Below are positions 35,001-43,372 of a stretch of 64,000 nucleotides of DNA, one piece after another. A model generated the notes under the pieces. It was not told the origin of the DNA. It saw nothing but the letters and a program-made list of their open reading frames with translations, and ran no database searches. The position numbers and the translations under genes are program-made. Every line of letters starts with the position of its first letter. Position 1 is the stretch's first letter. This stretch comes from Sceloporus undulatus (Eukaryota; Chordata; Lepidosauria; Squamata; Phrynosomatidae): contig NC_056527.1 of the NCBI RefSeq assembly GCF_019175285.1, positions 112,541,451-112,605,450 of the forward strand. The letters are read 5' to 3'.

Positions 35001-37117
35001 ATTACTAGTTACAAATAATGTGCCGCTTATAATTTGTTCCTTTTCCCATTAACGAAGCAATAACTCAGGTCAAATTAGATGAAGCTGCTAATGCATTTCT
35101 CTTCTATTTCCTGGACCTGTTTCCCTTCTGACAATGGTACTTCCTCAGAGACATAGCTTTCTAATCAGAGTTGAAATCTGAGCCCATTTACCAACCAATG
35201 ATTAATCACAAAATGAAGCATGCTATACGCAAGGTACATGGTTGAGGAAAATCACATGCTCTGATGATGATGATGATGATGATATGTAAGCCTTATTGCA
35301 TAACACTGAAATGAAGTGGGAGAGTAGCAGCTTTTTCTGTGCCCCTCTGCATGATGCTGTGGCACTTCCAACCTGAGGGAGATGGTTGTAAAAGTGTATC
35401 TTTTGTTGTGTAGGAAAAATCCATTCAACAAAAATATACTTTTACAATCATATTCCTCGGGAAGAGAACAGAAGTGCTAGGACAGCATGTGGAGAGGCAT
35501 GGAGAAAACTCTTACTCTCACACTCCGTTTTGGGTTCTCTTCTCATCCATTAAGGCTCTATGTCTTTCACAGCCACAGGAAACACTTCTAAAAATGCAGG
35601 AATAGTTTGACCTTTCGTCACACTGCAAGTGCAACAGGCTTAGCACTAACTTTGCTCCCTTTGCACTGTAGCTGGAATCATTTTTAGCAAATCTTTCTGC
35701 TTACCAATGGGTGTCCACAGCAAACGGTGGTGAAAGAATGTCATGGGGTTCAAGAGCTAGCTTGTGCTACTTTGGCCTTGGATCTGTTGTAGGCCAGAAT
35801 GATAAAATGCTTCTTTTCCAAAACATCTCTGCATTTTCTGGACTAAAATAGGCCCAAAGAGGACTACATGTAGATGATAAATTGACTACCTGGCCCTGTT
35901 AAATTGTTTTATAACAAGCTGGCCTCTTTATTTTTTCCAGGTGTGGTGAGGCAAAGGGGGGACTAGGAAAGACAAGTGAGCGGTGCAAGTGGTGGAGTTC
36001 AAGAAGCAACACTGTGAAGGTGTGAGGTGAGGAAAGGATTAGGAGAGAAGGCAGAGTAAATAGTGCATGCAAAATCTACATGCAAAAAATGAGAGAGTCT
36101 TTGCTAGAGTGTGAGGTGAAGCAAGGCAGGGAGTAGAAGGAAATGAAAGTCAATCAAGGGAGTGAGCAGTAAGGACACAAGTAAGAGTAAAAGATGAAAG
36201 GAGCAAGAGATAAGTATGAGGAAAGGCAAGATGCAATGGAGGGATATGTAGTGTCACAACGTGAGTGAAGAAGAAAAGAGATGGGAGATGTAGCAGTAGA
36301 GTGCAACGAACAAGAGAGGAGGGTATGACAGAGGCATAAGGGACAGGAATGAACTTGGCTGGAGTCTTTTCCCAGTTGACACGAGAAAAGAGAAGGTGAG
36401 GCATGAGTCTGAAGCTTCACTAGGACTCCATCAAACTCATGCATAAAGTGGTGATTCCTCCCGTAGTATTACAGACATACCTCAGTTAACAAAGCCTCTC
36501 ACAAAGAAGCTTTGAAGGGGCACTTAGGGGCTATACAGCTGACCCTTTTCTCCCGGATGGAGGACGCGGCAAAGCTCCATGTACATGGATGGCGCTAGAT
36601 AAAGGAATGATAATATCTACATGATTAACTGAGGTATACATGTACATACGAACCAGACTAGCATGTCACTACATATTAGCAGCTTGGAGGCAATAGTGGA
36701 AGAGGGAAGACTGTTTTTGGAAACTGTTCTGGGTTTAGAAGCACCTGATGCCAAGTTAAAGTGGTATCAGACTGCTATAACTATGCAATGTGAAAGGGGC
36801 CTGTATTATTATATATGGCTTTATTTATTTGTTTGTTTGTTTGTTTATATTATGCTTTTTCCTCAAAACTGGGACTCAAAGCAGCTTACAATTGAAAACA
36901 ACAACGCTTAAAAACGTACAAAAGTGGAAAAGTGTAGTTCTTTTTGCTTGGCTTGCTGTCATCGTCAATTGACCCCTCCCTCCGCAAAGTCCACCACTCA
37001 CCTCTTTGCCGTCTGTAACAGCGAAAGTGTGAAGCTGACAAGGAAAATCGCACAGATGCCCACCATGAAGTTCTGCTTCCTAAGTCGCACCTCAAAAGCC
37101 GTGGCACAGATGACCAT
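28560..37117 (-). CDS. Sialyltransferase B: alpha-2,8-sialyltransferase (ST8Sia family), 6 exons, complete
   Basis: Exons 37117-37002, 33630-33478, 32713-32569, 32335-32223, 30467-30381 and 29019-28560 splice to 357 codons plus stop, in the same phase series as sialyltransferase A (2,2,0,2,2). Layout: cytoplasmic tail with RLRK, membrane anchor (residues about 18-35), stem, sialylmotif L from C150 ([20 protein letters not shown]), motif S from R281 ([20 protein letters not shown]), HHYYDN at 318-323, and motif [11 protein letters not shown] with H331 and E336. All residues expected of an active ST8Sia are present, including the glycine before the VS histidine that A lacks. It should act in the Golgi on CMP-sialic acid and sialylated glycans; linkage and acceptor cannot be read from sequence. 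It lies tail-to-tail with A (7.7 kb between stops) and downstream of ZNHIT1 on the same strand. Orthologue uncertain (ST8SIA6/1/5-like, or a lineage lost in mammals). Confidence 0.92.
29088..29320. mobile_element. Family A mariner-type MITE
   Basis: TGGGCCCTCCCTATCCATGG and GGATACAAAGGGCCCACTGTA at the ends; AGCAAACCTTGATTTTGCTG inside. Lies in intron 5 of sialyltransferase B. Confidence 0.8.
29324..29552 (-). mobile_element. Sauria-type SINE
   Basis: Full-length reverse copy, from TTGTTGTGGTCTGCCTATAA to the CATGCTGGCTCTC head. Confidence 0.83.
29560..30245. repeat. Unclassified interspersed repeat (family R1)
   Basis: AAAATTATTAATGAGGGAGA, GCTGCAGCAGTTTGCTTTTG and GAGGATTAATTAGGAATGTC recur, diverged, near 31.45-32.07 kb and, reversed, near 25.62, 33.96 and 46.15 kb. 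No frame or termini identified. Interrupted by a hAT element at 29829. Confidence 0.6.
29829..29985. mobile_element. Non-autonomous hAT element in repeat R1
   Basis: CAGGGACATAGCTAGGATTT and (reversed right end) CAGGGACGTAGCCAAGA are inverted repeats. GAGAGAA flanks both sides (29822-29828 and 29986-29992), a near 8-bp duplication. Confidence 0.75.
30381..30467 (-). CDS. Sialyltransferase B exon 5
   Basis: 87 bases from CCCCATCCAG to [31 protein letters not shown] differs from A at only two of twenty residues here. Confidence 0.95.
30720..30962. mobile_element. Family A mariner-type MITE
   Basis: TTGCCCTCCATATCCATGGA to GATACCAGGGGCCCACTGTA; interior AAAAAGCAAACCTTGATTTT. Lies in intron 4 of sialyltransferase B. 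Confidence 0.8.
31085..31200. repeat. GA-rich unclassified repeat (family R2)
   Basis: GTGCAAGTGGCAGAGTACAA and AGTGTGAGGTGAGGTAAGGA match sequence at 35985-36130. Confidence 0.55.
31446..32070. repeat. Repeat R1 copy, interrupted
   Basis: TAAAGTTATTAATGAGGAAG at the left and GCCACTTGCTTTTGCCCTGC and GGATTAATTGAAACTGTCCC at the right match 29560-30245. A foldback element (31500-31830) sits between. Confidence 0.6.
31500..31830. mobile_element. Foldback MITE
   Basis: Left arm TTATCGTACTGTCCTTTTCT and GGATGAAAACTTTTAAGCAC. Right arm CATGCTTAAAAGTTTTCATC and AGAAAAGGGCAGTGCGATAA. The arms are roughly 110-130 bases each. Confidence 0.75.
32223..32335 (-). CDS. Sialyltransferase B exon 4: sialylmotif L
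   Basis: 113 bases after the pyrimidine-rich acceptor CCCAAATCTAG, ending ATCAG|GTAACT. Starts [12 protein letters not shown], then the motif L core. A closer AG at 32306 would break the frame. Confidence 0.93.
32569..32713 (-). CDS. Sialyltransferase B exon 3
   Basis: 145 bases from ACATTTGCAG to CCGGAG|GTGGGG. Encodes [20 protein letters not shown], then PLGSYI, ending LLDMLPE. Confidence 0.93.
33140..33410 (+). mobile_element. Old CR1-like 3' end
   Basis: AAATATTAGAAAGAACTTTT, GACAGTGGAATAGCCTGCCT and TTGGATGATCTTTGCAGCCC are decayed CR1 tail sequence. Much older than the copies at 2.0 and 14.1 kb. Confidence 0.6.
33478..33630 (-). CDS. Sialyltransferase B exon 2: stem
   Basis: 153 bases from acceptor CTGGTTGGTAG to ACAG|GTAACT. 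Encodes [20 protein letters not shown], then LRALDRT, then the [11 protein letters not shown] block shared with A. Confidence 0.9.
34040..34215. mobile_element. Palindromic MITE, family B
   Basis: CATCCTACAGAATCCTGGGA against CCCAGGATTCCATAGGATGG, with TTTGTGAGGCATCAGCACTC between. Confidence 0.62.
34357..34600 (-). mobile_element. Sauria-type SINE with expanded (TTG)n tail
   Basis: The tail has expanded to about ten GTT units and then GCT units. The head ends ACCATCCTGGCTTTT. Lies in intron 1 of sialyltransferase B. Confidence 0.83.
34610..35311. other. Sialyltransferase B intron 1, unannotated part
   Basis: No repeat or coding match recognised apart from a short (GAT)n near 35262-35284. 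Confidence 0.45.
35312..35524. mobile_element. Palindromic MITE, family F
   Basis: GGGAGAGTAGCAGCTTTTTC at the left mirrors GAAAACTCTTACTCTCA at the right. The arms include TTGTAAAAGTGTATCTTTTG and AAAAATATACTTTTACAATC. A related piece lies at about 21780-21985. Confidence 0.68.
35940..36430. repeat. Purine-rich strand-asymmetric stretch (family R2)
   Basis: About 490 bases rich in GA/AG on the plus strand, with internal repeats of GTGTGAGGTGA and GCAAGGCA-type units. Overlapping minus-strand frames are compositional. Confidence 0.55.
36475..36640. mobile_element. Mariner-type MITE, family G
   Basis: ACATACCTCAGTTAACAAAG and GATTAACTGAGGTATACATG form inverted ends with TA borders, the 'ACCTCGGTTAACGAA' design of some mariner families. 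The centre appears to carry unrelated GC-rich sequence. Confidence 0.6.
37002..37117 (-). CDS. Sialyltransferase B exon 1: tail and membrane anchor
   Basis: ATG at 37117 with an in-frame TGA 21 bases upstream. Encodes [16 protein letters not shown], then [19 protein letters not shown], ending AAGAG|GTGAGT. The second ATG (residue 18) could be an alternative start but would remove the basic tail. Confidence 0.85.
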
Positions 37118-37656
37118 CTTCTTCAACTTGCTTTTTCAGGGATTCCTGGCTCCTTCAAGTGTGCCCTGTGCAGTTCCAGTGAGACTGGCGTCCAAAGTAT
37201 CAATCACACCTGAGCTGGTGCAAGAAATGTGTCCTGAAAGGTAGCCACACCTCAAGTCATCATTTCTCTTTCCTGTAACCATGAATTTGCCCTCAGGCAA
37301 TGTCATAAATTTTCGAAATGCACAGAAGCATCCAATGGACGTTATAAACGGCTGTTGGCACAAGAAGAGGTTTTCTGAATTCGCCACCCAAGAAACCTGC
37401 TCAGCCTTTTTATGTTATGATTTAATTCTGAATTGCTAGATCTGACCCTACCATCATCCAACCCAGAATTCTGTATCCCACATTGGACAGCAAATTCCTC
37501 CATTGTACAGGGATGGGCAGCGATATCAGGCATGTGGGGACATTTTCATAGCGAAACCACATCATTCAGTACACCAGAACGACATTGCTCCACCTCCAGT
37601 TGCCATTTTCAACAAATTTCTGAAAACAGGAGGTGACCTGGCTGGGACCCTTTCAT

Positions 37657-38112
37657 ACAGTGGGTCCTCCATATCCACAGGTTCTTTATCCACAGATTCA
37701 ATCACCAGCAGCTTGAAAGTATTTTAAAAATATATATAAAATATATAAAATATATAAAACCTTGACTTGTATATTCTGAATAAGGAACACCATTTTGGCA
37801 TAGTGGTTTGAGTGCTGGACAACGACTCTGGAGACCAGGGTTCAATTCCCAGCTCAGCCATGAAACCTTGGACAAGTCACATGCTCTCAGCCTCAAGGAA
37901 GGCAATGGCAAACCTCCTCTGAACAAATCATGCCAAGAAAACCCATGATAAGTTTGCCTTAGGGTCACCATAAGTTGAGAGCGACTTCAAGGCACACAAC
38001 AACAACACACCATTTTACTATTCCATTATATTTAATGGGACTTGAGTATCCATGGATGTTGGTATCCACAGGGATCCTGGAACCAAAGCCCAGCAGATAC
38101 CAAGGGCTCACT
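37657..38112. mobile_element. Family A MITE split by a SINE
   Basis: TGGGTCCTCCATATCCACAG starts it and GATACCAAGGGCTCACTTTA ends it. A forward Sauria SINE lies at 37797-38010. Confidence 0.8.
37797..38010 (+). mobile_element. Sauria-type SINE inside family A MITE
   Basis: GCATAGTGGTTTGAGTGCTG head, GGTTCAATTCCC B box, ACAACAACAAC tail. It post-dates the MITE. Confidence 0.85.
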
Positions 38113-38296
38113 TTATTAGGCGATAACGGTTTTGATTCTCTTTAACTTCTATGGCTACATCCTGTAGAATCTTGAGATATTTATTGATTTACTGTATTTA
38201 TACCTTACCTTTCAACCAAAGAAACCTCCAGAGTGGCTTACAAATTGTTCCTTGCCCTCAGGTAACAAGAGCCCTCAAGTAACCTAGTAACAAGAG

Positions 38297-38470
38297 CCAG
38301 TGTGGTGTAGTGGTTTAAGGGTTGGGCTATGGATCAGGGTTCGATTTCCTGCTCAGCAGTGGAAACCTACTGGGTGATCTTGGACAAGTCACAGACTCTC
38401 AGCCTCAGAAACCCCCATCATAAGTTCTCCTTAAGGTCACCATAAATCAGAAAAGACTTGAAGGCACACA
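38297..38470 (+). mobile_element. Sauria-type SINE, internally shortened
   Basis: GAGCCAGTGTGGTGTAGTGG head and GGGTTCGATTTCC B box. The middle GGCAATGGCAAACC block is missing. Confidence 0.83.
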
Positions 38471-38639
38471 AGAAGCAGAAACAGAAGAAGACACAAAATA
38501 CACAAGCAAAAGAATGGCAGTAGGGGAAGGGATTAGGTCCAGGAGATGCTGGCTGATGTTCTTACCTTTTCCTTTATGGTTTCTCCAGCATGAGCAGTTC
38601 AAATGGGAAAACTTATTTGGAGGAATTGTTTCCATTTTT

Positions 38640-39680
38640 CATTGAAAACAAAAGCTTATGCTGAGCTAGCTGGAAAATCTTTTAATAAAAGAACCATGTG
38701 TTTTATAAGCAGAGCCAATACACTCTAAAGTTGACATTGTAGAGTTTATTGGACCTTACTCCCAGGATATTGGACAACCCACCCACGCACCCCTTAATTG
38801 TGAAATGTTTAAATTAGGGCTTGGCTAGTTGTTTTTGATTTTTCAAAAACTACATTTGGCATGTTTTACCAAAACAACACCTAAAATGTTCCTAATGTAA
38901 AAGCATGGAGGCTTCTCTTGAGAAATTCAGTGTTCTCTGCCTAACAAAAGAGGCTGTGACTTCACAGAAGACGGGGATATCTGGGATCTCAGAAGAAGTA
39001 CTTTTTGCATTGCTAATGGTATTCAAATGTTATCTCCTGGACTTTGGAAGGCTTTCTTCCCAGTATCATATGGCCAGAAGGAGGAAGGTCCCACTAGCAT
39101 AGATATACTTCCAAAGCACCAATAAATCTTGATAAAATGCACGTCTGTGATTAACATTATCATTGTATTGTTATTATTTTCCCTTGTATTTTTTGGCGCT
39201 GGATCGCTTGCAGTAAGCTACAGTCACTACTCTGCCTTCTGAAGCCAAAGACAGCTGTTACAACAGTTCTGCCTTCTAGATGGGCTGCAAACAGAATCAA
39301 GGTGAACATTCTTTCTGAGCAGGAGGGCCATGCAAACATGGAGCACTGCAAAAGAGAGTTAAGGTGTACCTTTGGGTTGTTGGATTGAGAAGTTGAGGAG
39401 AGAGAGAGAGAGGAAGGTATGGTAGGGGGCTTGAGGAGCCAGAAACCTTTGCTTGTGGCTCTCCAGAGCTTGAAAACATTCCTGATTTAGACAGTGCCCC
39501 TGTTGCCATGCTGGCTAGTGGATTCTGGGAGTCGTTATCCCCCCTAAAAGGATAACATCTCCAAGCTTCAAGTTTATCCTTCTCCCCTTGATATTAAAAT
39601 GCTCTCCCACGGTTTGTTGTTCAGAGTTACTAAGTGAAATAAAGGGCAAGACCCCTATCCCTTTAATCATTGTATTCATT
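38640..39680. other. Intergenic, no named feature
   Basis: Between sialyltransferase B and ZNHIT1. No coding or repeat match recognised; a short GA run lies at 39397-39420. Confidence 0.4.
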
Positions 39681-39681
39681 G

Positions 39682-39900
39682 TTGTGTGCCTTCAAGTCGT
39701 TTCCAACTCATGGCGACCCAAGCCAAGGCAGAAGATTTTCTTGGCACAATTTGTTCATTGGAGGTTTGCCATTGCCTTCCCCTGAGGCTGAGAGCATGTG
39801 AGTTGGCCAAGGTCACCCAGTGGGCTTCATGGCCAAGATGGGAATCAAACCCTGGTCTACAGAGTCATAGTCCAACAGTCAAACCACTGTGCCACTCAGT
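39682..39900 (-). mobile_element. Sauria-type SINE
   Basis: TTGTGTGCCTTCAAGTCGTT to ACCACTGTGCCACTCAG; well preserved. Confidence 0.86.
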
Positions 39901-40127
39901 TTATCAACACACAACTTGGAGGCCTATGCACACAGACACAAACACATGCAGTCTTTCTGGCACATATCTTTCAAATTTCAACTGCAGGGTCAACCAGCAT
40001 CTGAAACAAACTCTTCTATTACATGGCCACATAGCCTGAAAAACCCACAAAAATTGTATTGATATTGTAGTATATTAATATTATATTGATATGAAGAAAA
40101 CAAAAATGAGTAGATGATGATGATACA

Positions 40128-40228
40128 GAGTTGACCATCTTATGGGCAAGCTCAGCCTTTCAGCTGGGAATTGAACCCTGGTCTCCAGAGTTGTAGTCCA
40201 ACAAACAAACCATTACACCGAGAGAGTT
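40128..40228 (-). mobile_element. Sauria-type SINE head fragment
   Basis: GGGAATTGAACCCTGGTCTC and AGAGTTGTAGTCCAACAAAC. A family C MITE end lies just before it (ACATGGCCACATAGCCTGAA, 40020-40040). Confidence 0.65.
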
Positions 40229-40406
40229 TCAGTATGTGTTGTATAACACTAACACTATCATTTCCTCTTCTATACGGCCTTTAAAGACATAGGAGCCCAG
40301 CCCCTTATTTCACCTGGCAACTGACTTGCAGTTGGGGCTGTTTGCTTACTCTCCTCAAGGGCACTGAAGACAATTTACTTTCAGTATTAAAATGTAACAT
40401 AGGGGT

Positions 40407-40752
40407 TGAACCTCCCTTACCTGGAAATCTGAAATCCAAAATACTCCAAATACCAAAGCTTTTTCTCATGGGTGGCTGAGCCACTGACGCCTTTGCTTTC
40501 TGATGGTTCAGTGTACACAGGCTTTCATTTCACACACAAAGTTATTAACACTATTATGTATAAAATTACCTTTAGGCTATGTATATAAGGTGTATGTGAA
40601 GCAGAAATTAATTTTGTAGAGTTCGTCCCGTCTCCAGGATCACTCCATTATGTACCTGCAAATATTTCAAAATCCAAAAAAATAAAAAAAAAATCCAGTT
40701 CCAAAACACTTTTGGTCCCAAGCATTTGAGATGAGGGTGACTCAACCTGTAT
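40407..40752. mobile_element. Tigger-like mariner MITE, family E
   Basis: GGTTGAACCTCCCTTACCTG and GAGGGTGACTCAACCTGT are inverted ends. The interior ATTATGTATAAAATTACCTT is shared with 43468-43798. Confidence 0.78.
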
Positions 40753-41109
40753 TATTGTTCCCCATCTCCACACCTTGTGGTTTCCTATTAACATAGCCTA
40801 AAGGTAATTTTGGCATCCTAGCAGATGTAGTTCATCATTGACTCTCTATCTCCTTTTTCAATCTTTGGATTCCATCCTGTTACAAATGCTGGGAAGAAGG
40901 AAACAGAGAGTGCCAACCTTCTAGACTTGGGAGTAATAAGTCACTGGACCGCAGACTGAGTCATGAACTCTGCTAAAGCTAGATTGTGCAGAAAAGGCTT
41001 TGGCCAAGATCTTGGATTTGGGAGACATAGCATCAAGAACTATGTTGTGTCAGTGACCTCATCCTATCAAAACACACTTTTTTCCATCCTCCCAACAGCC
41101 ATTTACTGG

Positions 41110-41590
41110 CCGATGGAGCCCTGAGGAGTGGTGCTGAAGTGTCCACCTATGTTTCTAGAGCTAGACACACAGCAATGAGACATCCTTATTTCATCTTATC
41201 ATCCTGTCTGAGATCTGTGGTCCAGGAACTCAGGCCGTCTTACCCAGCCAAGGGTTTTCTCTTCCTGGATTCATCCTTTTTCACTTGCTGCACCATCTCT
41301 TCTCTTGCTAGCTTTCAATCTGAATTAAAAACTCTCTCTGAAGCATTTGGAACTTAATTTCAACATTGCTGTATAACTTAGATTTGATTATATGTATTAT
41401 CTATTTTTACAATGTTGTATTTTAATTGTATAATTTGCTTGATTACTGCATAGTTTTATACTTTATGGTTTTTAGATTGCACACCATTGGCAGGTTTTAA
41501 TGTTGACTTGATGTTTGTAAAGTGCCATTTAAATTTATGGTGCTATATAATCAAACACTAATCATCATTATCATCATCATCATCACCCTC
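41110..41590 (+). mobile_element. L2-like LINE 3' end
   Basis: The frame ending FQSELKTLSEAFGT resembles the FK--LKT-LF--AF C-terminus of L2/CR1-type ORF2. An AT-rich 3'UTR, GTAAAGTGCCATTTAAATTT and an ATC/ATA tail follow. Confidence 0.55.
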
Positions 41591-42198
41591 TACAACTCCC
41601 AGAGGTCCTTCTAAGGTCCTGGAGGATGAAATCGGTGCTATAGAACAAGGTATAGCAGATAGGCAAAGTGTGGTCAACTGGCAATGTTTAAACCCCCCAT
41701 AGCACCACAAGGGTCAAAATGCCCTCTGGGGGACAAGTCTGCCATGTTTTGCCCCCACTAGGGCCATATTAGGAGGAAAGGTCTTTAAGTAAACAAGATG
41801 TGACTTCTTATTTTGCAAAAAAACCCCCAAAAAAACCCCCTCTTCTGGGTCCAAAAACATGGCATTGAAAGAACTTGGGGGTAAAAAAAATATTATTTTA
41901 TTTTGAGGTAAGAGGGTGCAGTGGGGAATTTTTAACAAAAGGACTTTTATGGTTCTGCACTATTTTTAATCTTTCTTTTAAAAGCACAGTTTTAAATGGT
42001 TTAAATTCCATTGTTTTTAAAAATGGTTTTAAGCTTAATTTCATGTGTTTAATTATTTTTGGTTTTACTGTATTTTATGTCTTTTTGTAAACCACCTTAA
42101 GTCTCAATCTGGCAGAAAGAAGAGATATAAAGGGATGGATAAATGGGTACCTTTTAGCTCCCTCTGTCCTTTAGGTAACACTATAGTCATTACATGAG

Positions 42199-42424
42199 AG
42201 CCAACATGATGTGGTGGTTTGAGCAATGGACTATGACTCTGGAGACCAAATCCTGGCTCAGCCATGGAAACCCACTGGGTGATTTTAGGCAAGTCATACT
42301 CTCTCAGCCTCAGGGGAAGGCAATGGCAAGCCCCTTCTGAACAAACCTTGCCATGAAAACCCCATGATAGGTTCGTCTTAGGTTTACCTAAGTCGGAAAT
42401 GACTCAACGGCACACAACAGCAAA
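42199..42424 (+). mobile_element. Sauria-type SINE
   Basis: GAGCCAACATGATGTGGTGG head, CACACAACAGCAAAAA tail. Confidence 0.85.
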
Positions 42425-42775
42425 AATGGTCACTACAAGATGACTAAGAACTTCATTCTGATTATTGTGCCTTATTGTGCTTCTGCATTGGAAAGACAGC
42501 CTGATGACAGGGAAGATGCCATCCAGTGTTCCTCCAGGGAACTGACATTGGAGAGAGAGCATTGGTTTTAATTTTCCAGGTGGTAAAGCCTTTTAAGCAA
42601 ACATTTTCCAGGGATTTTATTGTTGTTGGGGCTTTTTAAAAATTAAGCTATTGGCCTTCTTGTGAACTGCTAAAGGAAAAAGTGGTTTAGAAATCTTCTG
42701 AAATGAAATGCTCACATCACTTACGGTGTTTCTCATCATGTGTCACTTAGGGATAAATTGAACAGTACCTATACC

Positions 42776-42990
42776 CTGGTATAGTGATTTGAGTGCTGGA
42801 CTATCACTTTGGAGACTAGGGTTCAATTCCCAGTTCAGCCATGAAACTTAGGCGAGTCACATGCTCTTAGCCTCAGTGGAAGGCAATAGGGAACCTCTGA
42901 ACAAATCTTGCCAAGAAAACGCCATGATAGGTTTGTGTTAGAGTTGCCATAAATCAATGAAATGAAACACACACAATAACAACAACAACA
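42776..42990 (+). mobile_element. Sauria-type SINE
   Basis: CCTGGTATAGTGATTTGAGT head, GGTTCAATTCCC B box, AATAACAACAACAAC tail. Ends about 130 bases before the ZNHIT1 polyadenylation region. Confidence 0.84.
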
Positions 42991-43144
42991 AACCCTGGGT
43001 CTGTAACTGGAAGCTTTTGCAGTCTGGATCTAATCCACCAACTCCCACTGAAAGCTGACAAAGCTGCACTACAGCTGGAAAACAAATAACTCCAGGAGAC
43101 TCACAAAAATTACTCCAGCCACAGATGATCATATAAAAATCGTT

Positions 43145-43150
43145 TTTATT
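43145..43150 (-). promoter_or_regulatory. ZNHIT1: ZNHIT1 polyadenylation signal
   Basis: TTTATT on the plus strand gives AATAAA on the minus strand, about 200 bases after the ZNHIT1 stop. Confidence 0.6.
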
Positions 43151-43350
43151 ACTCAAAGGATAGTGACTGTCAGGGTCCATAGCCTCCTTTCAGTTTTGTG
43201 TTATCTCTGTTCCCAGTTCTGAGAACCTAGTATTTCAGTCTTGTGAGAGCTCAATCTAAGCCCAAGACATCCACCAGTGACTAGAAAGTCTTGTGTTCCC
43301 TTTTCATATAATCTGCTGCATTGCAGTTCTTCAGAATAAATTCTCAGTTC

Positions 43351-43372
43351 TCACACTGTCCACTTCAGGCAC
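43351..43372 (-). CDS. ZNHIT1: ZNHIT1 exon 5: last six residues
   Basis: After acceptor GCACACAG, GTGCCTGAAGTGGACAGTGTGA completes R and encodes CLKWTV-stop, matching the family C-terminus exactly. Confidence 0.93.

Noticed and set aside
36150-36444. Minus-strand frames of 84-96 codons
   Set aside because: Compositional openness of the purine-rich tract.
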